Positions 9,828-18,558 of a stretch of 64,000 nt of DNA are shown piece after piece; within the stretch, counting starts at the first letter, position 1; every line of letters starts with the position of its first letter. The stretch comes from Gammaproteobacteria bacterium (GTDB taxonomy: Bacteria > Pseudomonadota > Gammaproteobacteria > JAJPIJ01). The notes under the pieces were generated by a model. That model searched no databases and was not told the DNA's origin. It worked only from the letters and a program-made list of their open reading frames with translations. The position numbers were made by a program, and so were the translations under genes. Where the stretch lies: the NCBI GenBank assembly GCA_035501935.1, contig DATJVC010000008.1:1-64000 (forward strand). Direction: 5' to 3'.

Positions 9828-10721
9828 TTGCAACAGCCACGCATCGATCGCTTTCAGGCGTTTGTATGGGCCGTGGCCCTGCACGTCGCCGCCCTGATCC
9901 TGCTGATGGTCAGCCTGCACTTCAACAAACCGCAGGTCATCACGCCGCCGTCGAGCCGGGTCATGAACGCCGTGGCCGTCGATCAGAACAAGGTCGAAGC
10001 GGAGATCAACAAACTGCGGGAGCAGGATCAGAAAAAACTGGACCAGCAAAAGGCCCTGGAGGAAAAGCGCAAGGCGGAGGAAAAAAAGATTGAGGATTTG
10101 AAACAGGAACAGGAAAAGCTCAAACAGCAAAAAGAGGAGGAACAGAAGCGTCTGAAGGAGGTCGAAGCACAAAAACAGAAGCAGGAAGAGGAAAAAGCGA
10201 AGATAGAAGCGGAAAAGCAGAAGGCCCTGGCCGAGAAAAAGCAGCTGGAGGATGAGAAGAAACAGGCCGAGGAACAGAAGCGCAAGGCGGAAGCGGACAA
10301 GAAACGCCAGGCCGAGGAAAAAAAGAAGGCGCTGGAGGCGCAAAGACGTCAGGAAGCGGAGGAGCTGGAGAAACAACGGCAACAGGAGTTGGATGCCGCG
10401 GAAAAGGCGCGCGAGGCGCAGGAACAGGCAAAGGCGGACAAGAGTCTCATCGATCAGTATGCGGCCCAGATCAAGGACAAGATAGAAGGTGTGTTCATCA
10501 ACCCGGTGCCGGAGCAGGATTTGTCCTGCAAGATATTTGTGCGCTTGAGTCCGGCCGGGGACGTGCTGGAGGCGAAAATTGTGGAATCGAGCGGTAATCC
10601 GGCCTTCGATCAACAGGCCAACACCGCCGTGTTCGCGGCGCAGCCCCTGCCGGTGCCGGCCGACCCGCGCGTGTTTGATAAGATGCGGGCCTTCAATTTT
10701 ATTTTTCATCCCACGAGGTAG
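9828..10721 (+). CDS. tolA: Tol-Pal system protein TolA
   Basis: TolA links the inner-membrane TolQR motor to TolB/Pal at the outer membrane. The 297 residues comprise a short cytoplasmic start, one membrane helix (about 13-33), and a very long Lys/Glu/Gln/Ala-rich helix (about 60-205). A C-terminal TonB-like domain (about 210-297) carries ISLIDQ-type and CKIFVRLSPAGDV segments. The start is a TTG shortly after the tolR stop; no better start is available in frame. The bias of the central domain explains several spurious overlapping ORFs here. Confidence 0.94.
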   Translation: MQQPRIDRFQAFVWAVALHVAALILLMVSLHFNKPQVITPPSSRVMNAVAVDQNKVEAEINKLREQDQKKLDQQKALEEKRKAEEKKIEDLKQEQEKLKQQKEEEQKRLKEVEAQKQKQEEEKAKIEAEKQKALAEKKQLEDEKKQAEEQKRKAEADKKRQAEEKKKALEAQRRQEAEELEKQRQQELDAAEKAREAQEQAKADKSLIDQYAAQIKDKIEGVFINPVPEQDLSCKIFVRLSPAGDVLEAKIVESSGNPAFDQQANTAVFAAQPLPVPADPRVFDKMRAFNFIFHPTR

Positions 10722-10727
10722 CCGTAG

Positions 10728-12035
10728 ATGAAGAAAAAAATATTGTTGTCCGTGTGCGGCCTGTTATGGTTGAGCGCCGCGGCCGTCGGGGCCGAGGAGG
10801 CGCAGTTCGACGTGGTCATCGACAAGGGCGTCGAAAAACCACTGCCAATCGCCGTGGTGCCGTTCCGCGCGAACGATCCCAACATGCCGGTGGACGTGGC
10901 GGCGGTGATCAGCGGTGATCTGGAGCGTAGCGGCCGGTTTGCCCCCATGCCGCCGCAGGACATGGTGAGCCGTCCCGCGGACTTCAACGAGATTCATTTC
11001 GACGATTGGCGCCGGTTGAGCATGCCGCACATGGTGATTGGCAAGGTGGACGCCGCCGGCGGCGGCGCCGACGTCGAATTCCGGCTGGTCGATGTCTATA
11101 CCACCCGGCAGTTGACCGGCTACCGCTTGAACAGCTCGCCTGCGCGCCTGCGGTTCACGGCGCACCAGATCGCCGACATCATCTACGAGCAGTTGCTGGG
11201 CCAGAAGGGCGCGTTCGCCACGCGCATCGCCTACGTGACCGTGCACAAACTGGCCGCCGACAAGAAACAGTACAAGCTGGAAATCGCCGACGCCGATGGT
11301 TACAACCCCCAGGTACTGCTGGAGTCGCCGCAGCCGATCCTGTCTCCGGCATGGTCGCCGGACGGCAGCCGGATCGCCTACGTGTCCTTCGAGGGTCACA
11401 ATTCGGCCATTTATGTGCAGGACATCAGTACGGGGCGGCGCGAGGCGGTGGCCGCGGGCGAAGGCATCAACAGCGCGCCGGCGTGGTCTCCCGATGGCAC
11501 CCGGCTCGCGATGACCCGCTCCGCCGAGGGCAATCCGGACATTTATGTATTGACGCTGGCCGATCGACAGTTCCAGCGCGTGACTACCGAACCGGCCATC
11601 GACACCGAACCCGTATGGTCGCCGGACGGCGGCCGGCTGGCCTTCACCTCGGATCGCGGCGGTCAACCGCAAATCTATGAGAAGGACTTGGCGAATTCGC
11701 AGGTCCGGCGTATTACTTTCAATGCGGGAGGTTATAATGTCCGTCCCAGATATTCGCCCGATGGCAATATGATGGCGATGGTGCACCGGGACGACAACGG
11801 CGATCACATTGCGGTGCTGAATATGAAATCAGGCCAGTACAATACCGTAACCAGCGGCCGTTTCGATGAATCGCCAAGCTTTGCCCCGAACGGCAGCATG
11901 ATCATTTATTCCACCACCGGGACTGGCGGCACCGAGCTGGCGGCGGTGTCGGTCGACGGCCGGGTACGGCAGCGACTCGCCTCACCGGCCGGTGCGGAAG
12001 TCCGCGAACCGGCTTGGGGGCCGTTCCGCAAATAA
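10728..12035 (+). CDS. tolB: Tol-Pal system beta-propeller protein TolB
   Basis: TolB is a periplasmic protein that binds Pal and the TolA C-terminus. The 435-residue product has a cleavable signal peptide (MKKKILLSVCGLL..., cleavage near VGA-EE). An N-terminal alpha/beta domain follows (about 30-160), then a six-bladed propeller built from repeats such as SPAWSPDG, APAWSPDG and EPVWSPDG. It lies 6 bp after tolA. Confidence 0.97.
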   Translation: MKKKILLSVCGLLWLSAAAVGAEEAQFDVVIDKGVEKPLPIAVVPFRANDPNMPVDVAAVISGDLERSGRFAPMPPQDMVSRPADFNEIHFDDWRRLSMPHMVIGKVDAAGGGADVEFRLVDVYTTRQLTGYRLNSSPARLRFTAHQIADIIYEQLLGQKGAFATRIAYVTVHKLAADKKQYKLEIADADGYNPQVLLESPQPILSPAWSPDGSRIAYVSFEGHNSAIYVQDISTGRREAVAAGEGINSAPAWSPDGTRLAMTRSAEGNPDIYVLTLADRQFQRVTTEPAIDTEPVWSPDGGRLAFTSDRGGQPQIYEKDLANSQVRRITFNAGGYNVRPRYSPDGNMMAMVHRDDNGDHIAVLNMKSGQYNTVTSGRFDESPSFAPNGSMIIYSTTGTGGTELAAVSVDGRVRQRLASPAGAEVREPAWGPFRK

Positions 12036-12097
12036 TCGCAGATGACAGGAACCCAACGTCCGACGGTAACTCAAGAGTGAGTGATAAGGAGGGAACG

Positions 12098-12634
12098 ATG
12101 CTGAAGCCCATGATTTCGTTAGTGTTGATGTTCATCACCCTGTTTGTGCTGGCGGCTTGTTCCAGCGAGAGCACCAAGGAAGGCAATGCCGCCGTCGTCG
12201 ACAAAACGGGCCTGAGCGACGAGGAGAAGAATGCCAAGGCACATGCCGTCCCCGGCTCGGGCGATTTGCAAGGCAACGCTCTGGAGGGCGCCAGCAACCC
12301 GCTGTCGAGAACGGTGGTCTATTTTGATTACGACAGCAGCGATGTTCATGCCGACGACCGGCCGGTGGTCGAGGCCCATGCCGCCAAGCTGGCCGGCAAT
12401 CACGATCTGATCGTGACGCTGGAAGGCCACGCCGACGAGCGTGGTTCGCGTGAATACAACCTTGCCCTCGGCGAGCGCCGCGCACAGGCGGTGAAGAAGC
12501 AGATGGTGTTGCTGGGCGTGGCGGCGGATCAAATCCGCACTGTGAGCTACGGCGAGGAGCGTCCCGCCGATCCCGGCCACGATGAGGCCGCCTACAGCAA
12601 AAATCGCCGCGTAGAAATCATCTACGCGAAGTGA
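12098..12634 (+). CDS. pal: Peptidoglycan-associated lipoprotein Pal
   Basis: Pal is an outer-membrane lipoprotein that binds diaminopimelate in peptidoglycan and TolB. The 178-residue protein has a lipoprotein signal with lipobox LAAC and an OmpA-like C-terminal domain containing EGHADERGSREYNLALGERR. The ATG at 12098 has a near-perfect AAGGAGGG SD; the upstream in-frame codons are non-coding leader. Confidence 0.97.
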   Translation: MLKPMISLVLMFITLFVLAACSSESTKEGNAAVVDKTGLSDEEKNAKAHAVPGSGDLQGNALEGASNPLSRTVVYFDYDSSDVHADDRPVVEAHAAKLAGNHDLIVTLEGHADERGSREYNLALGERRAQAVKKQMVLLGVAADQIRTVSYGEERPADPGHDEAAYSKNRRVEIIYAK

Positions 12635-12665
12635 GGCGGAATCGGGAAATCTCGAGGGCCTGACC

Positions 12666-13703
12666 ATGGGCGTCATCCGGATGATGAAACTTGGAGCGAT
12701 GGCGCTCGGCATGCTTGCGGCGTTGCCTGCGCTCGCCGATCCGCGCGAGGATGTCCCGGTGGTGCATGCCGCCGGCAGCGGCGATCTGGAGGCGCGCGTG
12801 GGGCGGCTGGAAAATCTGGTGCAGAGCAATGGCCTGCTGGATTTGTTGTCGCAGGTGGAAAAGTTGCAGGAGGAAGTGCGCCAACTGCGCGGCCAGGTTG
12901 AAACCCAGTCACACCAGATGGACGAGTTGGACGCCAAGCAAGCCAAACTCTACGACGACCTTGAACGCCGCCTGCAGGCCCTGGATCACGGCGGCGCGCC
13001 CGCCATCGCGGCGGCGATGCCGCCCCCCGCCAATCCGCCGCTGCCCACTGTTCCCGCCGCCGCTTCGCCTGTTCCCAATCAGGCTGCTGGCGGTCAGGGG
13101 CTGAATCCGCCGGCCCAAAATTCCGCTGTTGCCGACAACGCCGGTGGCGATGCCACCGCGCCCAATACCGCGCCAGCCGCAACGGCTGCGGGTGGCGGTC
13201 AGCCATCAAATCAACCGGTACCGAGTGCAACGCCTCCCAATCCAACCGGCAGCCCGGGCGGCGGCACCAATGTCGCTGCATTGGCGCCGGCAGGCGGCAC
13301 GGCGAATACGAGCGGTAATCCGGACCAGGATTATAAACAAGCGCTCGAGTTGCTCAAACGCAACCGCTACGACGAAGCCATCGCGGTGCTCAACAATTTT
13401 CTGGTGAGTTATCCCACCCATCCGAATGCGGAATCGGCCGAATACTGGTTGGGCGAGGCCTACTATGTCTCCAAGCAATATCCCGCGGCGATTTCTGAAT
13501 TCCAGAAATTCGTCCAGGCCTATCCGAAGAGCACCAAGCTGTCGCAGGTGCTGCTCAAGACCGGTTTCAGCTACCACGAGATGGGCCAGATCGATCAGGC
13601 CAAGTCCACGCTGGAGGACGTCAAGCAACGTTTCCCCGGCACCACTGCCGCGAACATGGCGGACCAGCGGCTGCAGCGTATACGTATGGAGCAGAAACCC
13701 TGA
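12666..13703 (+). CDS. cpoB: Cell division coordinator CpoB (YbgF)
   Basis: CpoB is a periplasmic protein that coordinates PBP1B activity with Tol-driven outer-membrane constriction. The 345 residues contain a signal peptide (cleavage near ALA-DP), an N-terminal trimerising coiled coil (about 35-105), and a long Pro/Ala/Asn/Gly-rich linker (about 120-215). A TPR domain (about 220-340) includes YKQALELLKRNRYDEAIAVL and AEYWLGEAYY. The linker is longer than in E. coli. It closes the tol-pal unit. Confidence 0.93.
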   Translation: MGVIRMMKLGAMALGMLAALPALADPREDVPVVHAAGSGDLEARVGRLENLVQSNGLLDLLSQVEKLQEEVRQLRGQVETQSHQMDELDAKQAKLYDDLERRLQALDHGGAPAIAAAMPPPANPPLPTVPAAASPVPNQAAGGQGLNPPAQNSAVADNAGGDATAPNTAPAATAAGGGQPSNQPVPSATPPNPTGSPGGGTNVAALAPAGGTANTSGNPDQDYKQALELLKRNRYDEAIAVLNNFLVSYPTHPNAESAEYWLGEAYYVSKQYPAAISEFQKFVQAYPKSTKLSQVLLKTGFSYHEMGQIDQAKSTLEDVKQRFPGTTAANMADQRLQRIRMEQKP

Positions 13704-13716
13704 GAGGTAGATGCAT

Positions 13717-13740
13717 AATCCGCGGCGTGCGCCCCGGATT
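13717..13740 (+). terminator. Hairpin between cpoB and queE, weak terminator candidate
   Basis: AATCCGcGGCG and CGCCcCGGATT pair with a single C-C mismatch and a two-base loop, just after the cpoB stop. The T tract is short (GCTTTG), so this could be a weak terminator or only an mRNA 3'-end hairpin separating tol-pal from the queE-queC pair. Confidence 0.35.
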
Positions 13741-13775
13741 GCTTTGTCACGTTCTGCACCAACCTGTTTTCTGCC

Positions 13776-14435
13776 ATGACCATGTCGCTTACCGAACCCG
13801 CGCTGCGCGTCACGGAAATTTTCTTCTCCCTGCAGGGTGAAACCAGCCGCATGGGTTTGCCGACGGTGTTCATCCGGCTGACGGGCTGCCCGCTGCGCTG
13901 CCTGTATTGCGATACCGCTTATGCCTTCCACGGCGGCGAGAATCGCAGCATCGAGGAAATACTGAAGGAAGTGGAACGCCATCGCACGCGCTACGTCACC
14001 GTCACGGGCGGTGAGCCGCTGGCGCAGAAGAAATGCCACGCCCTGCTGAAGGAACTGTGCGACCGCGGTTATGACGTGTCGCTGGAAACCAGCGGCGCCA
14101 TCGATGTCTCCGCCGTCGATCCGCGGGTGGTGAAGATTCTCGATCTGAAGACCCCGGGTTCGGGTGAAGTCGGGAAAAACCGGTACGAGAATCTCGCCTG
14201 TCTCACTGCAACCGATCAAATCAAGTTCGTCATCTGCGATCGCGACGATTACGAATGGTGCAAAACCCAGCTTGGCAGGCATCAGCTGACGGAGCGCTGC
14301 GAAGTATTGTTCTCACCCAGCCACGAGCAATTGAGCGCGCGTGAACTGGCCTCATGGATACTTGCCGACAACCTGCCGGTGCGCCTGCAGATCCAACTGC
14401 ATAAATATCTCTGGGGCAACCAGCGGGGGAGGTGA
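13776..14435 (+). CDS. queE: 7-carboxy-7-deazaguanine synthase
   Basis: QueE is a radical SAM enzyme converting 6-carboxytetrahydropterin to 7-carboxy-7-deazaguanine in queuosine synthesis. The 219-residue protein carries the cluster motif C38-x3-C42-x2-C45 ([10 protein letters not shown]) and the GGEPLAQ motif that binds SAM. Two ATGs (13776 and 13782) are possible, neither with a strong SD. It is followed closely by queC, the next pathway step. Confidence 0.96.
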   Translation: MTMSLTEPALRVTEIFFSLQGETSRMGLPTVFIRLTGCPLRCLYCDTAYAFHGGENRSIEEILKEVERHRTRYVTVTGGEPLAQKKCHALLKELCDRGYDVSLETSGAIDVSAVDPRVVKILDLKTPGSGEVGKNRYENLACLTATDQIKFVICDRDDYEWCKTQLGRHQLTERCEVLFSPSHEQLSARELASWILADNLPVRLQIQLHKYLWGNQRGR

Positions 14436-14440
14436 CGCCG

Positions 14441-15121
14441 ATGGCCGCCCCACACCGTGCCGTGATCCTGCTCTCCGGTGGATTGGATTCCGCCACGGTG
14501 CTCGCCATCGCCAAATCGCGTGGGTTTGCCTGTTACAGCCTGAGCATCGATTACGGACAGCGCCACCGCGTGGAGCTGGACGCGGCGCGACGGATCGCGC
14601 AGAGCCTGGGCGCGGTCGAACACAAAGTGCTGGGGCTGGACCTCTCGGGGATCGGCGGCTCCGCGCTAACCGACCGGCAGCTCGCCGTGCCGGAAACCCC
14701 GACCGAGGGCATCCCCATCACCTACGTGCCGGCACGCAATACGCTGATGCTGGCCCTGGCGCTCGGCTGGTCAGAGGTGTTGCAGTCCCGTGATATCTTC
14801 ATCGGTGTCAACGCCGTGGACTACCCGGGTTATCCGGATTGCCGCCCGGCATTCATCGAGGCATTCAATGCACTGGCGCAAGTGGCCACGCGCGCGGGCG
14901 TGGAAGGACAGCGCCTTGCGATCCACGCGCCGCTGATTGAACTCAGCAAGGCGCAGATCATCGAGGCGGGAACGAAACTGGGCGTTGATTATGGCCTCAC
15001 GGTCTCCTGCTATCAGGCCGATGCAAAGGGCCGCGCCTGCGGCAGATGTGATTCCTGCCGCTTCCGCATCATGGGCTTTGCCCAGGCCGGTATTCCTGAT
15101 CCCACCCGCTACTACCGGTGA
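14441..15121 (+). CDS. queC: 7-cyano-7-deazaguanine synthase
   Basis: QueC converts 7-carboxy-7-deazaguanine to preQ0 using ATP and ammonia. The 226-residue protein has the PP-loop [10 protein letters not shown] near residue 13 and a C-terminal zinc site (Cys in SCYQAD, then CGRCDSC). The ATG at 14441 is preferred over the in-frame GTG at 14432 because GGGGGAGG sits at correct spacing. It is 5 bp downstream of queE. Confidence 0.97.
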   Translation: MAAPHRAVILLSGGLDSATVLAIAKSRGFACYSLSIDYGQRHRVELDAARRIAQSLGAVEHKVLGLDLSGIGGSALTDRQLAVPETPTEGIPITYVPARNTLMLALALGWSEVLQSRDIFIGVNAVDYPGYPDCRPAFIEAFNALAQVATRAGVEGQRLAIHAPLIELSKAQIIEAGTKLGVDYGLTVSCYQADAKGRACGRCDSCRFRIMGFAQAGIPDPTRYYR

Positions 15122-15139
15122 TCGTCGCGCGTATCAAAG

Positions 15140-15595
15140 ATGGAGCGCTTGATCGGAAATTTGCATCGCTGGTTTGGCCTCGCCACGCTGGTTTTGTTCA
15201 TGTTCACGGGACAGATCATGATTCACCACCAGCCGCCGGTGGCGGACATGGAGATGCCCTTGCGGCTTTTGTTCCGATCCCGGCATATCTACGTCCTGCT
15301 CGGCGGGCTGGTTAATCTCCTCGTCGGTTTGCGGTACGTGCTTCCCGCCGCGGGTTGGCGTCGCATCGCGGCCCTGTCCGCCTCGGGTCTTGCGCTGTCT
15401 TCAGCCCCTTTGCTCGGCGCCGCGTTTTTCGCCGAAGCCGCAGGCACCGGTCGTCCCGGACCGCTCAGCCCGTTGGGATTGGTGGCTGCTTTTTTGGGCG
15501 CGTGTGTTTATGCGTCAGTGACGTGGAATTTGCCACCGGATGGCAGGAGGGAATGCCGGACTGTGACTATCAGGAACGCGGCCGGCGAAAATTGA
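15140..15595 (+). CDS. Small integral membrane protein of unknown function
   Basis: I do not recognise a named family. The 151-residue product has four likely membrane segments (about 11-30, 47-66, 73-95 and 106-127). HRWFGLATLVLFMFTGQIMIHH at the start, shown here as the WFGLATLVLFMFTGQ helix followed by two His, is loosely reminiscent of PepSY/haem-copper accessory proteins. The ATG at 15140 lies 18 bp after queC. Its last 26 bp overlap the convergent mltF gene. Confidence 0.6.
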   Translation: MERLIGNLHRWFGLATLVLFMFTGQIMIHHQPPVADMEMPLRLLFRSRHIYVLLGGLVNLLVGLRYVLPAAGWRRIAALSASGLALSSAPLLGAAFFAEAAGTGRPGPLSPLGLVAAFLGACVYASVTWNLPPDGRRECRTVTIRNAAGEN

Positions 15596-17726
15596 TGTCG
15601 GATGACACCGCAACGGCGGCCGGCTGCAGTTGCAGATAAGCTTCATAGCGCGAGCGGATCTCGCGCACGTAGCGGACGGTGGTATTACTCCAGGACTGGA
15701 CCGCATCCCGCGGCGCATTCATGCCGGGCATGGCCCGCTCCACCTGGCCGAACCAGCGGTTGGGATCCAGCCCCAGCCGCGTGGCACGCAATCGCGCCGC
15801 CCGGATCTGATCGAAACCGGCGTGATAGGCGGCGATGGCAAACCATGTCCGGTCCTCAACCGCCAGACTGTTCTCGAAACGCCGCCGCAGATTGCCAAGA
15901 TAACGAATACCGCCGTGCACCGACAGTTCAGGGTCGTCAAGATTGCCGTGGTAACCCAGCGTCTGTGCGGTCTCCGGCATCAGTTGCATCAGGCCGCAGG
16001 CGCCCAGCACTGAACGGGCCCGCGGATCAAACCGGCTTTCCTGATACATCTGCGCGACGATCAGCCGCCAGTCAAACCCGTAACGTTCCGCATACTGCCG
16101 CACCAGTTGATCGTAGGGCGACAGACGCCACAGCGGATCATTCGACCTGGGGGGGAATTCATTTTTATCGAAGTATCGGGCCAGCAGCAGATTATGAAAT
16201 TCCGAGCCTTGCACGTGCCTGAGGAAATCGGTCAGTACGGCGGTCAATCGGGGGTTAATGGCGCGGGTGGTAAATCGGTAGGCGTAGGGGTCGGGCAGCG
16301 ACATGATCGGTTTCAGATTTGGATGAGCGATCATCGCCATCGCCAAATCGGGTGCATTGATGATGGTGTATTCCGCTCTGCCGCCAGCCACCGCATTCAC
16401 CATGTTCATCGACGGTTCATCATCCGCGGTCTCGATGATTTTGAGCCCCGAAGGCACGGCCAGCGGATCCTTGCGCCAGGCACGCGCCAACGTGCTGTTG
16501 TGGCGAATCAATACGCGGCGGCCCCGGGTCGCCGCCGCCGCGTCGATGTCTGTACGCGCCAGCAGCACGGGAGCAACATAATTGTAGACCGGTGTCGTTG
16601 TCAGATCTGCGGCCGATTCCGTCCGCCGGCCGTCCAGGCGGGCGGTGATCACGTCACCATAACCCTGGCGCAGCCAGGCCAGCATCTGCTCCTCATTGTC
16701 GGCAATGAGAAATTCCACGCGCCAGCCTTTGCGCCGTGCGAGTTCGCGGATTAATTCATATTCATAACCGGCGCGTTCGCCATTGCGGATGAAATAATTC
16801 TCCGGGTCCGGGCGCGTGATCACCCGCAATAACCGCCTCTTCTCGATGGAATCCAGATCGCTTTGATAAATTTCATGTTGATGCCAGGCGATTGGGTGCA
16901 GATTAATGTGACGGTTCAAGGCCTCGCGCAACACCGGATTGTTCTTGCGCACCAGCCACGATACCGGTTCCTCGCCATTCAATTCGAAGGCGATGCGCAA
17001 ATCCCGCCGCGCTTGCAGGGCATTGTCCGCCTGGTTTCTTTCCATCACCGTGAAGTCGTAAAGCCCGTTGGACAGGCCGTCGAGCAACTCCGATTGCATC
17101 GTGCGATCAGCGAGGGAAACCAGGCGCAAAGGCGCATGGCCGGCGTTGATCTGTTGCAACAGGGGCCACACGGGCGAGGCGGCGTTCAATCCGACCCGCA
17201 GTCCCGCAAGGTCTTGCGCGCCGAGCACGCGCACGTCGTGGGCGCGGGCGACGGCGGCGTAGCGAATGCGTTTCAGCGTGGTGGTCGGCTCCACCCCGCT
17301 GCCTGGCCAGCGCAGCGGAACATCCCCAATCACGACGTCGCCGCGACCTCGTTCCAAATCCGACAACAGTGACGACGGGCCATCGCATGTCAGCCAGGTG
17401 AGCTTGAGTTTCTGATCGGAAGCGAAACCTTGCAGCATTTCGCGTTCCTGATCGATGTCCCGCCCCAGGGCCTCGCCGCCCTGTTCCCGCAGCATCAACA
17501 CGCGCAGATCGCCATGCTGGCGGATCACGGATAGATCGCCGATCCCGAGTGCAGGGACAGGAACGGAACGGGACGGGTGCGCGTTGAAGGAAGACGAAGT
17601 GAATCGTGCCCAATAGGTTGGGGAGAACGCGGGGACCGCGAGCGCCCATCCTGGGGAAATATCGCTTCCCGCCAGGAGCAGGCATAGCGCAGTAACGGCA
17701 GTGGCCAGCGGTTTACGCTTAGTCAT
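15570..17726 (-). CDS. mltF: Membrane-bound lytic transglycosylase MltF-like
   Basis: The product is 718 residues from the ATG at 17726 and starts with a signal sequence (MTKRKPLATAVTALCLLLAG). Two tandem solute-binding (SBP_bac_3) domains follow (about 50-285 and 290-520). A C-terminal SLT lysozyme-like domain (about 545-690) has catalytic Glu in MYQESRFDPRA and the GLMQLMPETA motif. MltF cleaves the MurNAc-GlcNAc bond, releasing anhydro-muropeptides. E. coli MltF is about 520 residues with one binding domain, so this is an enlarged two-sensor form. It lies downstream of amgK-murU, a coherent wall-recycling group. Confidence 0.88.
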   Translation of the reverse strand: MTKRKPLATAVTALCLLLAGSDISPGWALAVPAFSPTYWARFTSSSFNAHPSRSVPVPALGIGDLSVIRQHGDLRVLMLREQGGEALGRDIDQEREMLQGFASDQKLKLTWLTCDGPSSLLSDLERGRGDVVIGDVPLRWPGSGVEPTTTLKRIRYAAVARAHDVRVLGAQDLAGLRVGLNAASPVWPLLQQINAGHAPLRLVSLADRTMQSELLDGLSNGLYDFTVMERNQADNALQARRDLRIAFELNGEEPVSWLVRKNNPVLREALNRHINLHPIAWHQHEIYQSDLDSIEKRRLLRVITRPDPENYFIRNGERAGYEYELIRELARRKGWRVEFLIADNEEQMLAWLRQGYGDVITARLDGRRTESAADLTTTPVYNYVAPVLLARTDIDAAAATRGRRVLIRHNSTLARAWRKDPLAVPSGLKIIETADDEPSMNMVNAVAGGRAEYTIINAPDLAMAMIAHPNLKPIMSLPDPYAYRFTTRAINPRLTAVLTDFLRHVQGSEFHNLLLARYFDKNEFPPRSNDPLWRLSPYDQLVRQYAERYGFDWRLIVAQMYQESRFDPRARSVLGACGLMQLMPETAQTLGYHGNLDDPELSVHGGIRYLGNLRRRFENSLAVEDRTWFAIAAYHAGFDQIRAARLRATRLGLDPNRWFGQVERAMPGMNAPRDAVQSWSNTTVRYVREIRSRYEAYLQLQPAAVAVSSDINFRRPRS

Positions 17727-17870
17727 CAACAACTCCGTTATAGTTTTATTGGGGGTACGACGATGCAAGTCAAGCTTGCAGAACAAATAACAAAAGAAAA
17801 ACAAAGAGTTAATATGTATATAATAAGTTTAACACGAATAGATATTGCGTTGCAACAACCACGTCCTTTT

Positions 17871-18551
17871 TCAACTTCCCATGGGTAAGACATCCAATTT
17901 CAGCGATTGCTCCAACTCGTGCAGCCGTTCTGGCGTGCCGATGTCCAGCCAACGCCCTTCATAAAGATGACCGGTCAGCAAGCCGTGGGAGGCGGCTTGA
18001 CGGAGCAGGGGTGCGAGAGGGAAGCGGCCTGGCGAGCATTCATCGAATAGCGCAGCTTGGAAAACACCCATCCCACCGTATGTATGGCGCGGTCCGTCAT
18101 CCAACGAAATATATCTGCCCTTGAGGGCGAAGTCGCCATCGATGTGGTGGGCGGGATTGGGGACGAGTACAAGGTGGGCATGGGCATCCAGGGCCTGTGG
18201 CAGCCGGGCATAGTCCATATCGCTCCAGACGTCGGCATTGACCAGAATAAACGGCCCCGTGCCTAGTAGCGGCAATGCCCGAAATATCCCGCCGCCGGTG
18301 TCCAGGGGTTCGTCACCCTCGGCGGAATAGATGATTTTCATACCGTAGCATTCCGTCCCCACGGCCTGCTCAATCTGACGGCCTAGGCGGCCATGATTGA
18401 TGATTACTTCCCGTACACCCGCCGCCGCCAGTTTTTCCAGATGATAATCAATCAACGTCCTGCCACGCGCCTTGAGAAGCGGCTTGGGCAGCGTGTCCGT
18501 GAGCGGACGCATGCGCTCGCCCCTGCCCGCCGCCAGTATCATCGCCTTCAT
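17871..18551 (-). CDS. murU: N-acetylmuramate alpha-1-phosphate uridylyltransferase
   Basis: This 226-residue sugar nucleotidyltransferase begins MKAMILAAGRGERMRPLTD, the signature GxGxRMxPLT loop, followed by KPLL. MurU makes UDP-MurNAc from MurNAc-1-phosphate and lets cells bypass fosfomycin-sensitive MurA during recycling. The identification rests on pairing with the amgK kinase 7 bp upstream, as in Pseudomonas. Without that context it could only be called a nucleotidyltransferase. Confidence 0.9.
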   Translation of the reverse strand: MKAMILAAGRGERMRPLTDTLPKPLLKARGRTLIDYHLEKLAAAGVREVIINHGRLGRQIEQAVGTECYGMKIIYSAEGDEPLDTGGGIFRALPLLGTGPFILVNADVWSDMDYARLPQALDAHAHLVLVPNPAHHIDGDFALKGRYISLDDGPRHTYGGMGVFQAALFDECSPGRFPLAPLLRQAASHGLLTGHLYEGRWLDIGTPERLHELEQSLKLDVLPMGS

Positions 18552-18558
18552 GGGGGGG

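Noticed and set aside
9354-10709. 451-codon Leu/Phe-rich frame opposite tolR-tolA
   Set aside because: It is the reverse complement of the Lys/Glu-rich TolA helix (CTT/TTC-rich), which mimics a membrane protein.
16107-16754. 215-codon open frame on the plus strand
   Set aside because: It is antisense to mltF, whose domains and motifs are clear. The frame has no SD and no recognisable motif; such shadows are common in GC-rich DNA.
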